The translations under genes and the position numbers were made by a program. Shown here in pieces: positions 7,710-15,366 of a stretch of 35,749 bases of DNA (positions are counted from its first letter, which is position 1; every line of letters begins with the position of its first letter). Source of the stretch: Lentihominibacter faecis (GTDB lineage: Bacteria > Bacillota > Clostridia > Peptostreptococcales > Anaerovoracaceae); contig NZ_JACRWC010000050.1 in the NCBI RefSeq assembly GCF_014306095.1, forward strand, positions 1 to 35,749, written 5' to 3'. The notes below the pieces were generated by a model. That model searched no databases. It worked only from the letters and a program-made list of their open reading frames with translations, and was not told the DNA's origin.

Positions 7710-7904
7710 TCAGCCACCTCCTACAAAACTTACTATTTCCAATGTGTCTCCATCTTCCAGCATCGTTTCTGCAAAGGATGCTTTCGGCAGTATGCTGCCG
7801 TTTCGCTCCATGGCGACGCGTGCGATCTGATATCCGTTTTCTTCCAGATATTCCTGCACTGTCATAGGCCGCGGCAGCGGTTTTTCTACTCCGTTTACGA
7901 TCAT
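7710..7904 (-). CDS. thiS: Sulfur carrier protein ThiS
   Basis: 64-residue ubiquitin-like sulfur carrier ending in the required diglycine (EIVSFVGGG), which is adenylated by ThiF and converted to a thiocarboxylate. The start ATG 7904 has AGGAGG 6 bases upstream; an in-frame GTG at 7919 lies upstream of that site and is rejected. It is the first gene of the TPP-controlled operon. Confidence 0.94.
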   Translation of the reverse strand: MIVNGVEKPLPRPMTVQEYLEENGYQIARVAMERNGSILPKASFAETMLEDGDTLEIVSFVGGG

Positions 7905-7944
7905 CGTTACCCTCCTCACATTTTTATCTTATCTGATATTGATT

Positions 7945-7998
7945 GAAAAAAGAGTTCAGGAAAGACACACCCGCGGTGGTGTGCCCCTTCCTGAACTC
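7945..7998 (-). terminator. Second terminator in the thi leader
   Basis: A long hairpin with a nearly continuous stem of about 20 bp (7952-7971 pairing with 7979-7998) is followed on the minus strand by six T residues at 7946-7951. It lies between the TPP switch terminator and thiS, so the operon must be read through it. Confidence 0.85.
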
Positions 7999-8053
7999 TC
8001 GTTCATTCTACGTTACCGATATTCTATTTCCTGGCTTGCAAACAGCTTCTATC

Positions 8054-8083
8054 ACAAAAATGGAGCTGCCGCAGCAACTCCAT
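8054..8083 (-). terminator. Riboswitch expression-platform terminator
   Basis: A 10-bp stem (8060-8069 with 8074-8083, one G-U pair, loop TGCG on the minus strand) followed by TTTTTGT lies about 15 bases after the TPP aptamer. It is the expected off-state terminator. Confidence 0.85.
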
Positions 8084-8094
8084 GTCATGTTTTC

Positions 8095-8190
8095 CACTTC
8101 TGTTCCTACGTTGGCATTATCCAAATCAGGTATCCGGGTCGAAACCTGCAGGTTTCCTCTCAGCCGGCTTCAGCCAGCTCCCCGCTTTTG
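8095..8190 (-). promoter_or_regulatory. TPP riboswitch (THI element)
   Basis: The minus strand carries the conserved THI-box parts in order: GGCTGAGAGG, then ACCCGGATACCTGATTTGG, GATAATGCC and AACGTAGGAA. Each agrees with the TPP aptamer core (CUGAGA, ACCUGAU-UGGAUAAUGCCA-CGUAGG). Binding of thiamine pyrophosphate should favour the terminator just downstream and switch off the thi operon. Confidence 0.96.
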
Positions 8191-8200
8191 TTATAGTATT

Positions 8201-8229
8201 ATGATAGGACGGAATCCACCCCATGTCAA
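8201..8229 (-). promoter_or_regulatory. Promoter of the thi operon
   Basis: TTGACA (8224-8229), 17-bp spacer and TATCAT (8201-8206) on the minus strand, placing the transcript start just before the TPP aptamer. Confidence 0.8.
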
Positions 8230-8251
8230 GTGAAATTCTTTTCCGGAACTT

Positions 8252-8863
8252 CTAAAATCCCAGCTCATCATTGATAAGAACCACTTCCACTTCATCGATG
8301 TCGTTCATCTTCTTCATATAAATGTTCATGGTGTTGCAGATCCGGTCAGGGCTTCCGCAGTTGTAGCAGCGGTCACCGCCTTTGGCTACACATGGCGTCC
8401 TCAGGTTGTATTTCATAGCATTTTTCGGTCCGGCCACATTTCGTGCGCGCCAGATGGCCTTCTCCAGACTTTCTTCGATCTTGCTGGTCGTAACGACAAA
8501 GTATACTTTTTTATGGCCGAACAGGGATGCCGCTACCCGGTTTCCCGTTCCGTCGATATTGACCATTTCGCCCGTTTCAGACATGGCATTTACGGAAGTC
8601 AGGTAGATCTCCGTATCCAGGCATTTCATGGCGATTTCCAGAAATTCATCATTATCCGTGCTCTGGTTCGGATCATGCACTTCGTTATGAGCTGAAAGGC
8701 GTTCATACAGCTTCATGCTTTTCATGGTGATGGAATCTCCAAAGCCGACAACTTTACCGTCTATGGCCTGATCCAGATATTTTGCAGCATCCTCCGCCTG
8801 TTCGAAATACGTAACTTTAAACCGGTTTCTCTCCAGGGATTTTATGGTTTTTTCGATATTCAT
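8252..8863 (-). CDS. LUD-domain protein (lactate-utilisation type)
   Basis: 203-residue protein of the LUD superfamily (LutB/LutC-like; older DUF1121/DUF162). It shows the GFGDSITMKSM nucleotide/phosphate-loop region near residues 42-52, the SVNAMSETGEMVNIDGTGNR block and a C-terminal cysteine cluster (CVAKGGDRCYNCGSPDRIC) that could bind a metal or Fe-S centre. It stands alone without LutA or LutB partners, so a role in lactate oxidation is not shown. ATG 8863 has AAGGAG 8 bases upstream; the ORF extends further but without a ribosome site. Confidence 0.85.
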   Translation of the reverse strand: MNIEKTIKSLERNRFKVTYFEQAEDAAKYLDQAIDGKVVGFGDSITMKSMKLYERLSAHNEVHDPNQSTDNDEFLEIAMKCLDTEIYLTSVNAMSETGEMVNIDGTGNRVAASLFGHKKVYFVVTTSKIEESLEKAIWRARNVAGPKNAMKYNLRTPCVAKGGDRCYNCGSPDRICNTMNIYMKKMNDIDEVEVVLINDELGF

Positions 8864-8900
8864 AGTAAAAACTCCTTTCCTCACGGTCTTCTTTACCATC

Positions 8901-8928
8901 AGTATACGGAATTTTCATCAAACCACAA
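8901..8928 (-). promoter_or_regulatory. Probable promoter of the LUD gene
   Basis: TTGTGG (8923-8928), 16-bp spacer and TATACT (8901-8906) on the minus strand, about 40 bases before the start codon. Confidence 0.55.
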
Positions 8929-8981
8929 GTACCCACTTTTTTGTAAGTGTGCCGCATATCCTTTGCAGAAAAAACAATGTG

Positions 8982-9290
8982 CTACATTTCCTCCGTTGTA
9001 TCCTTTACACCAGAAAGCAGCGTATAGAGTTTCGCGCCCATTCGAATGCCGCGAATATAGTAATTCATGCCTACCGTGTCTACCAGATCATCGATATCAT
9101 TCCGGATTTTTACATATACACCGGCTTCCTCATCACCGTCCTCCGCAGGCGTCTCCTGTACAAGATCTCTGATTTTTTTCAGCAGATCTTCCCGCATTTT
9201 GTTTTCCGTATCAAAATTTTCTTGTTTGTTTTCGATCGCCGCAGTGATCGTATGGATATTTTCCGACAAAGTCATATCTTTTATTCCCAT
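8982..9290 (-). CDS. Small hypothetical protein
   Basis: 102-residue acidic, helical, soluble-looking protein without signal peptide or membrane segment. GGAGG lies 8 bases before ATG 9290, so it is probably a real gene. No family is recognised with confidence; the Asp/Glu-rich middle (ETPAEDGDEEAG) and the C-terminal YYIRGIRMGAKLYTLLSG segment suggest a small helical domain. It is upstream of the LUD gene on the same strand, separated by a likely promoter. Confidence 0.7.
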   Translation of the reverse strand: MGIKDMTLSENIHTITAAIENKQENFDTENKMREDLLKKIRDLVQETPAEDGDEEAGVYVKIRNDIDDLVDTVGMNYYIRGIRMGAKLYTLLSGVKDTTEEM

Positions 9291-9440
9291 CTCTCGATCC
9301 TCCGTGAAATTTGACTCTTCATAGTACCTCTTGGTAACGATTTGTTATTCTATCATACCACAGTTTCCTATAAATAGCACCCGTTTTATCCCCTCGTAGT
9401 TATATTTTTTGCCCTTTGCAGTCCGGAGCGCATGTATCAG

Positions 9441-9469
9441 TGGAAATTTTCATGCAGATTCGCTATAAT
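9441..9469 (+). promoter_or_regulatory. Probable promoter of the crotonase gene
   Basis: TATAAT (9464-9469) is consensus; the -35 partner TGGAAA (9441-9446) at 17 bp is weak. Confidence 0.5.
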
Positions 9470-9512
9470 AATAGGATGGCATTTATTACGATCATGACCA
9501 GGGAGGAACATC

Positions 9513-10289
9513 ATGTCAGAACACATTATATATCATATTGCAGACGGTATCGCAACTTTGACGCTGAACCGTCCCAAGGTGCTCAATGCTATCAACTATG
9601 ACTTGCTGAAAGAACTGGATGAGCTGCTGGATCAGGCTGCTGCAGACGATTCTCTGCGCGTGCTGATCCTGACTGGAAGCGGGAAAGCTTTTGCAGCGGG
9701 AGCAGACATCGCCCAGCAGGCGGGAATGGATCAGGAGGAAGCGGCCAAATGGGGGCGGTACGGCTCCGGGATCTTCCGCAGACTGGAATGTTTCCCGATC
9801 CCGACTCTGGCAGTAGTCAACGGTTATGCGCTGGGCGGCGGATGTGAAATGGCCATGGCCTGCGATCTGATCCTGGCAGGAGAAAAAGCGAAGTTCGGTC
9901 AGCCGGAAACAGGGCTTGGGATCACCCCGGGATTTTCCGGGACGCAAAGGCTGCTTCGCAGAGTCGGCGTCAGCAAAGCGAAGGAGCTCATCTACACCGG
10001 ACGCATGATCGATGCGCAGGAAGCTTTGCAGATCGGACTTGCCGATCACATCTACCCCGACGATCAGCTGCAGACAGAAGCGCTGGCTATGGCAAAAAAA
10101 ATCGCAGCCAACGCACCCGTTGCCGTACGCTATGCAAAATGTGCCATCAACGAAGGGGCACAGGCAGACATCGATACTGCTATCACAATCGAGAACAAAT
10201 GGTTTTCCAAATGCTTTGCTACACAAGATCAAAAGGAAGGCATGCAGGCATTCCTCGAAAAGCGCAAGGCAACATTCCTCAATAAGTAG
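9513..10289 (+). CDS. Enoyl-CoA hydratase / crotonase
   Basis: 258-residue crotonase-fold protein that most likely hydrates short-chain enoyl-CoA, for example crotonyl-CoA to 3-hydroxybutyryl-CoA. Visible features are the CoA-binding AFAAGADIAQQ (about residues 59-69), the oxyanion-hole region GYALGGGCEMAMACD with the first catalytic Glu (about 112), and FGQPETGLGITPG with the second catalytic Glu (about 132). GGGAGG sits 6 bases before ATG. No other butyrate or fatty-acid genes are adjacent, so the pathway is not fixed. The next gene is a DMT transporter 47 bp downstream, possibly co-transcribed. Confidence 0.92.
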   Translation: MSEHIIYHIADGIATLTLNRPKVLNAINYDLLKELDELLDQAAADDSLRVLILTGSGKAFAAGADIAQQAGMDQEEAAKWGRYGSGIFRRLECFPIPTLAVVNGYALGGGCEMAMACDLILAGEKAKFGQPETGLGITPGFSGTQRLLRRVGVSKAKELIYTGRMIDAQEALQIGLADHIYPDDQLQTEALAMAKKIAANAPVAVRYAKCAINEGAQADIDTAITIENKWFSKCFATQDQKEGMQAFLEKRKATFLNK

Positions 10290-10336
10290 CCTGCAAATAA
10301 AAATCATGGCTGAATGAAAAGAAAGGCGGCGAGCTC

Positions 10337-11299
10337 ATGGCTGAAAATGGATTGAACGAAAAACAGGCAAGCAAGGTAAAGCTGTACACAGTAGCTCTGA
10401 TCTACACTTTTTCCATTGGATTTTCCTTCCTTGCCATCAAAGAATGTGTCCCTTATGCTGACTCTTTGACGATTCTGGCGTACCGCTACGATTTCGCACT
10501 GCTTGGCGTTATCGTATGGTTTTCGGTATGCCGTCTTCTGGGAAAACAGCAGAAACAGCCGAAGGACAGACCAAAATCAAAGCTCTACCTGACGGCTGGA
10601 TTTTATGTTGGGTTTATGATCCTGCAGATCACGGCAATGTTCTTCGCCACATCTGTAGAGGGCGCGATCGTCTTCGCAGTAGTCCCGATCTTCGCTAAAA
10701 TCATCGCGCGGATATTCCTGGGAGAGAAGTCCACGATCCTGCAGAACATCTTTGTCGTGATCACCGTGGCTGCACTGATCGTCCTCATCATTCTGGAGGC
10801 CACCAATCTGACCATGTCTCTCACAGGGATCATCCTCATGCTGGCAGCCAGCATTTCCATGGCCATCAGCAATGTATTCATGCGCTATGTGCGCGGAACA
10901 TTCCAGCCCATCGAAATCACGAGGACCATTGCCATCGGCGGATTCGTTTTATTCAATATTATCGTATGGATCCGGGCTGCGATCAAAGGTGATGTTCACA
11001 GTCTGCTGGATCCCGTTACACATCCGCAGTTTCTGATCTCCATAGCATTCCTGGGGATCTTCTGCATTCTCCTTTCGGCTCAATTCATGGCATATATGCT
11101 GGCCCACATGGAGATCGTGCAGTCCACTATCTTCGGGAATGCCTCTACGGCGATCTCGATCCTGGCTGGTGCCATCCTTCTGGGAGAACCGCTGACGATC
11201 CATCACATCGTCTGTGCTCTGCTGATCCTTGCCGGAGTTATCGGCCTCGCTTTAGCTCCTGCTCCTGCAGAAAACAGCGGCAAAAAACTGGGGGATTAG
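10337..11299 (+). CDS. DMT-family transporter (EamA), second copy
   Basis: 320-residue ten-helix EamA transporter, clearly diverged from the one at 3374. Its first helix reads LYTVALIYTFSIGFSFLAIK, the second repeat begins near residue 160 (SLTGIILMLAASISMAISNV), and the last helices carry the usual GEPLTIHHIVCALLILAG pattern. The N terminus is soluble and Lys-rich. It follows the crotonase gene closely and may share its transcript. Substrate is unknown. Confidence 0.9.
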   Translation: MAENGLNEKQASKVKLYTVALIYTFSIGFSFLAIKECVPYADSLTILAYRYDFALLGVIVWFSVCRLLGKQQKQPKDRPKSKLYLTAGFYVGFMILQITAMFFATSVEGAIVFAVVPIFAKIIARIFLGEKSTILQNIFVVITVAALIVLIILEATNLTMSLTGIILMLAASISMAISNVFMRYVRGTFQPIEITRTIAIGGFVLFNIIVWIRAAIKGDVHSLLDPVTHPQFLISIAFLGIFCILLSAQFMAYMLAHMEIVQSTIFGNASTAISILAGAILLGEPLTIHHIVCALLILAGVIGLALAPAPAENSGKKLGD

Positions 11300-11306
11300 C
11301 TGTTTT
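11271..11306 (+). terminator. Possible weak terminator after the second DMT gene
   Basis: AAAACAGC (11271-11278) and GCTGTTTT (11299-11306) can form an 8-bp stem across the stop codon, with only four T residues at the end. The loop is about 20 nt, so efficiency is doubtful. Confidence 0.4.
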
Positions 11307-11386
11307 AACGATCACAGCATCGACAAATTAACGCTTTATAATAAAGTAACCTTATGGGAAAAAGAGATTTATAGAAGGAGATTTGT

Positions 11387-13705
11387 ATGGAATTTATGAG
11401 CAGAGCCATAGAACTGGCCGGCATCTATTTCACGACCGGAGTCAGGTGGTTTTTTCTGATCCTGTCGATCTTTATTCTGGCAAGACAGATCCGATCCCTG
11501 CTCCAGGCGCGCAACCCGTCTGAGATCTGGGCGTATTTAGGCTGCCCGGACGACACTACTGTTCCGCTGACACACTGGGAAAATCTGATCGGTCGCAGCC
11601 GAGGCTGTGATGTGATCCTGAATCTGAACAGTGTTTCACGCAGTCACGGAACACTCATCCGGGATTCCGACGGTGTCTGGAAATACAATGACCTGAACTC
11701 AAAAAACGGATCCGCCATCAATGGCGTTCCTGTTAAAGAGCCGACGATACTAAAGGCCGGTGATGTGCTCACGATCGGCGGCTCGGATTTCACATTATAT
11801 CCGGTAAGTCTTGAAGAGCGGATGGCTAACATCGAAAAGCGAAAAAAGCGGACGCATCCGGTTTCACCGTGGCCGTCTCTTGTTGCCCTGACATTGTTCC
11901 AGTTCCTCATGTGCGTACAGTTCAAAGTGGCTCTTGGGGAGGACTTCCCTCCGCAGCTGCCTTTCGCAGTAGGTCTGCTGTGCATCCTTATGTGGACCTA
12001 CGTCATCATTATGAGATTCTTCAAGCGAGTAGGCTTCGAAATGGAGATCATCGCATTTTATCTGTCGACCCTGAGTCTTGCGGTGACTGCTTCTGCCTAT
12101 CCGTCAACGGTATTGAAACAGTCGATCTGTATCTGCCTGGGTGTAGGTCTGTTCTTCGGGCTGTGCTGGTTCCTGAGAGATCTGAACCGGGCGAAACGGA
12201 TCGTATATATAATGATGGGGATCAGCGTGCTTCTGCTGATCATCAACCTGGCGTTCGGTACAACGAAATACGGTGCATCCAACTGGGTCAGCATCGGCGG
12301 GATGAGCATCCAGCCGTCCGAACTGGTCAAAATCGTGTTCATTTACGTTGGCGCCGCCACGCTGGACGAGCTGCAGCAGCGAAAAAATCTGTTGATATTC
12401 ATGGGCTTCTCCGTCTTTTGTCTGGGCTGTCTTGCACTCATGGGAGACTTCGGAACAGCACTGATCTTCTTTGTCACATTCCTGGTCATCTCCTTCCTTC
12501 GGAGCGGTGATTTTTCAAAGATCATTCTGATCTTAGGAGCTTCCGGTCTGATGGGCATGATGGTGCTCCGATTCAAACCATACATATCCAAGAGATTTGA
12601 CACATGGGGGCACGTATGGGACGATCCTACCGGCGGCGGCTTCCAGCAGGTACAGACCATGACGGCATCGGCCAGCGGAGGACTTCCGGGACTCGGAGCC
12701 GGCAACGGAAAATTCAGTCAGGTTGCTGCTGCTCCAACTGACCTGGTATTTGGACTGTTGAGCGAAGAATGGGGGCTGATCATTGCGATCCTGGCAGTTC
12801 TGTGCATCATCACTCTTGGAGTGTTCGCCGTGCGATCCATTATTGCAGGACGTTCCACTTACTATAGTATCGCTGCCTGTGCCGCCACATCCATGTTTAT
12901 CTTCCAGACGATACTCAATGTGTTCGGCTCTGTCGATCTGCTTCCTCTTACCGGAGTCACATTCCCGTTCGTCTCGTCAGGGGGTACGAGTATGCTGGCC
13001 TCCTGGGGACTGCTGTCGTTTCTGAAGGCCGCCGATACAAGGCAAAACGCCAGCTTTGCTATACGGCTGGACAAAAAAGGAGAATTCGACAACGAACTGG
13101 AAGGCGGCGGGTTGGAAAATCCGGAAGACATTTTCGCTGCAGTCGATAGGAACCGGGGCGGTTATCAGGAAAATCGCAACTATAGAAACTACGATCATGC
13201 CCGCGCTACAGGAACTTCGGGCAGATCTGGTACTCCCGGCAGGTCTGACGCTTCAGGCAGGTCCGGGACTCCCGGCTCTCCCGGCAAACGAAGTCATGGG
13301 ATACGAAACAGAAATGATGATACAACTATCATTTCCAGTACCTCTTCCCGCCCGAAGCGACAGGTAAAATACGAAAACATTTCGGATGACGAATTTTTCA
13401 ATAATCTGAACAGCATCCGTCCGGGAGACAGCTTCAGCGAGCGTTATGACCGGGTTTCCCCGACTCCTTCTTCTGCAAAGAAGCCGCAGGGGCGCACATC
13501 CTCATCAGGACGTTCCGGGCAGTCCCGCACCGCAAGGCCTCAGGCTCAAAAGCCGCAGCGTCCTTCGTCGCAGCGGCCTGCAGGAAGGAGCAGCACAGTA
13601 CGTCAGTCTGCTTCAGGATCGCAGACATCCCGCACGCGACCAAAACAGCAGGAGGAAAGTCAGCCGCTGACACTGGAAGATATCTTTGGAGGAGATAAAA
13701 AATGA
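11387..13705 (+). CDS. FHA-SEDS fusion: FHA domain plus FtsW/RodA/SpoVE glycosyltransferase
   Basis: 772-residue membrane protein with three parts. After one N-terminal helix (about 15-35) comes a forkhead-associated domain (about 65-145: IGRSRGCDVILN, SVSRSHGTLI, DLNSKNGSAING), a phosphothreonine reader. Residues about 165-555 are the multi-helix SEDS peptidoglycan polymerase, with GASNWVSIGGMSIQPSELVK, the DLVFGLLSEEWG loop and FPFVSSGGTSMLASW. Residues 560-772 form a basic, Ser/Gly/Pro/Arg-rich cytoplasmic tail, probably disordered. The next gene, a class B PBP, overlaps by 4 nt (ATGA), giving the usual SEDS-bPBP pair. AAGGAG lies before ATG 11387. Whether it is the elongation (RodA) or division (FtsW) type is unresolved; the small partner PBP suggests RodA/PbpA. 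Confidence 0.93.
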   Translation: MEFMSRAIELAGIYFTTGVRWFFLILSIFILARQIRSLLQARNPSEIWAYLGCPDDTTVPLTHWENLIGRSRGCDVILNLNSVSRSHGTLIRDSDGVWKYNDLNSKNGSAINGVPVKEPTILKAGDVLTIGGSDFTLYPVSLEERMANIEKRKKRTHPVSPWPSLVALTLFQFLMCVQFKVALGEDFPPQLPFAVGLLCILMWTYVIIMRFFKRVGFEMEIIAFYLSTLSLAVTASAYPSTVLKQSICICLGVGLFFGLCWFLRDLNRAKRIVYIMMGISVLLLIINLAFGTTKYGASNWVSIGGMSIQPSELVKIVFIYVGAATLDELQQRKNLLIFMGFSVFCLGCLALMGDFGTALIFFVTFLVISFLRSGDFSKIILILGASGLMGMMVLRFKPYISKRFDTWGHVWDDPTGGGFQQVQTMTASASGGLPGLGAGNGKFSQVAAAPTDLVFGLLSEEWGLIIAILAVLCIITLGVFAVRSIIAGRSTYYSIAACAATSMFIFQTILNVFGSVDLLPLTGVTFPFVSSGGTSMLASWGLLSFLKAADTRQNASFAIRLDKKGEFDNELEGGGLENPEDIFAAVDRNRGGYQENRNYRNYDHARATGTSGRSGTPGRSDASGRSGTPGSPGKRSHGIRNRNDDTTIISSTSSRPKRQVKYENISDDEFFNNLNSIRPGDSFSERYDRVSPTPSSAKKPQGRTSSSGRSGQSRTARPQAQKPQRPSSQRPAGRSSTVRQSASGSQTSRTRPKQQEESQPLTLEDIFGGDKK

Positions 13706-15063
13706 AAAAAATAGAAAAACGAGCAATCATGTGTCTCCTGCTTGGATTTGTCCTGATCCTCGGTGTGGGCGTATTCACATACCGCTACATTGCACACGGA
13801 GACGACTGGGCTTCCTATGAAGGAAATCTTGATGTCTACGCCAGAGGCGACCTTTCCAAGGGAAGCCTCTACGACACCAACGGTCAGATCCTCATGAAAA
13901 ACACATCCTCCGGCATGGAATTCAATGAGAATGCCGATGTTCGAAAAGCACTGATGCATGTCACCGGTGATAAAGACAACAATATAACGACCGGTGCCAA
14001 CCGCGCCTTTACCGATGAACTGATCGGCTATAACCTGATCAACGGCGTGTATTCTCTAAACAATGCCGGAAAAGATGTCACTATGACGCTGGACGCCAAT
14101 GTCTGCGCAGAAGCATACCGGGCACTTGATGGTCGAAAGGGGGCGATCGGAGTCTACAATTATGAGACCGGAGAGATCATCTGCATGGTCAGCTCTCCTA
14201 CATATGATCCTCAGAATCCACCTTCTATTTCTGCCGATGACAAATCCGGCGTATACATCAACCGGTTCACCAGCTCCAAATTCCCTCCGGGATCGATTTT
14301 CAAGCTGGTAACAGCAGCAGCTTCCATCGAGACACTGGATGACGCCTATTCCTTCCAGGTACAGTGCCGTGGGAAGGAAGACTACGGCCACGGAGACAAG
14401 GTTACAGACCTGGCGACCCACGGAACAGTGGATCTGAAAAAAGCACTCGAAGTATCCTGCAATGTCTATTTCGGAAAGCTCTCCGAAAAGCTGGGCGGAG
14501 ATACTTTGGAAAAATACACGAAAAAAGCAGGTCTTATGGACAGCCTGGACATCAACGGGATCCATACAGCCGCAGGGACCTTTGAGTTCCCGAGCAGCGG
14601 CGTTACCCTGGCCTGGACCGGGATCGGACAAAACAAGGATATGATCAACCCATGTGCTATGATGGTTTACATGGGAGCCATCGCCAATGACGGGACTGCG
14701 GTCCTGCCGACTTTGATCAAGCCGACTACCTTCCTCGAAAAACAGAAGGCTAAGATTCCTAAATTCGGCAAAAAAACAAAGTCCATGATCGACTCTTCAA
14801 CAGCACAGTCACTGACTGAAATGATGGCAAACAATGTAGAAAACAAATACGGCTCTGACATGTTCCCCGGACTTAATGTGTGTGCAAAATCAGGGACGGC
14901 GGAAGTTGGAGGCAACAAGCGTCCAAATGCCTGGTTCACAGGATTTCTGGATGATCCAGAGCATCCATATGCATTCATCGTCCTCGTGGAGAACGGCGGA
15001 CACGGTGCACAGGTGGCCGGAAGCGTAGCCAACAAGGTATTACAGAGCGCAGTCAATCGATAA
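13702..15063 (+). CDS. Class B penicillin-binding protein (PbpA-type transpeptidase)
   Basis: 453-residue peptidoglycan DD-transpeptidase anchored by one N-terminal helix (about 10-30). Catalytic motifs are SIFK (SxxK, about residue 198, in KFPPGSIFKLV), SCN (SxN, about 252) and KSGT (KTG-type, about 395). The non-catalytic N-terminal region is short, as in the actinobacterial PbpA group, rather than the long PBP2/PBP3 pedestal. It overlaps the FHA-SEDS gene by ATGA, which implies stoichiometric production and a joint polymerase-crosslinker complex. Confidence 0.93.
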   Translation: MKKIEKRAIMCLLLGFVLILGVGVFTYRYIAHGDDWASYEGNLDVYARGDLSKGSLYDTNGQILMKNTSSGMEFNENADVRKALMHVTGDKDNNITTGANRAFTDELIGYNLINGVYSLNNAGKDVTMTLDANVCAEAYRALDGRKGAIGVYNYETGEIICMVSSPTYDPQNPPSISADDKSGVYINRFTSSKFPPGSIFKLVTAAASIETLDDAYSFQVQCRGKEDYGHGDKVTDLATHGTVDLKKALEVSCNVYFGKLSEKLGGDTLEKYTKKAGLMDSLDINGIHTAAGTFEFPSSGVTLAWTGIGQNKDMINPCAMMVYMGAIANDGTAVLPTLIKPTTFLEKQKAKIPKFGKKTKSMIDSSTAQSLTEMMANNVENKYGSDMFPGLNVCAKSGTAEVGGNKRPNAWFTGFLDDPEHPYAFIVLVENGGHGAQVAGSVANKVLQSAVNR

Positions 15064-15090
15064 AAGAAAGAATGAGGTAAGATAACAACT

Positions 15091-15351
15091 ATGAAATATG
15101 AAGTAACACCGCAGGGAGTCTGCCCTGCAAGACTGGAATTTGAACTGGATGGAAATGTAGTGCATAACGTACAGTTCCTGGGAGGATGCAACGGCAATCT
15201 TCAGGCTGTCTCCAGACTGGTCGAGGGTCTGACCGTTGATCAGATCAAAAGCAAGCTTTTAGGGATCCACTGCGGATTCAAGGACACTTCCTGCTCCGAT
15301 CAGCTGGCACGTGCTATCGTTGCGGCCGCAGAACAGGAACAGCAGAAATAG
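15091..15351 (+). CDS. TSCPD domain-containing protein
   Basis: 86-residue protein matching the small stand-alone TSCPD family (TIGR03905-like), a domain otherwise found at the C terminus of vitamin B12-dependent ribonucleotide reductases. Conserved features include GVCPARLEFELDG, FLGGCNGNLQ, GIHCGFKDTSC and DQLARAI, with four cysteines that may bind a metal. Function is not established. It lies 27 bp after the PBP gene and 15 bp before the CDF gene, within the same plus-strand run. Confidence 0.88.
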   Translation: MKYEVTPQGVCPARLEFELDGNVVHNVQFLGGCNGNLQAVSRLVEGLTVDQIKSKLLGIHCGFKDTSCSDQLARAIVAAAEQEQQK

Positions 15352-15366
15352 AAAGGAACATTTCCC

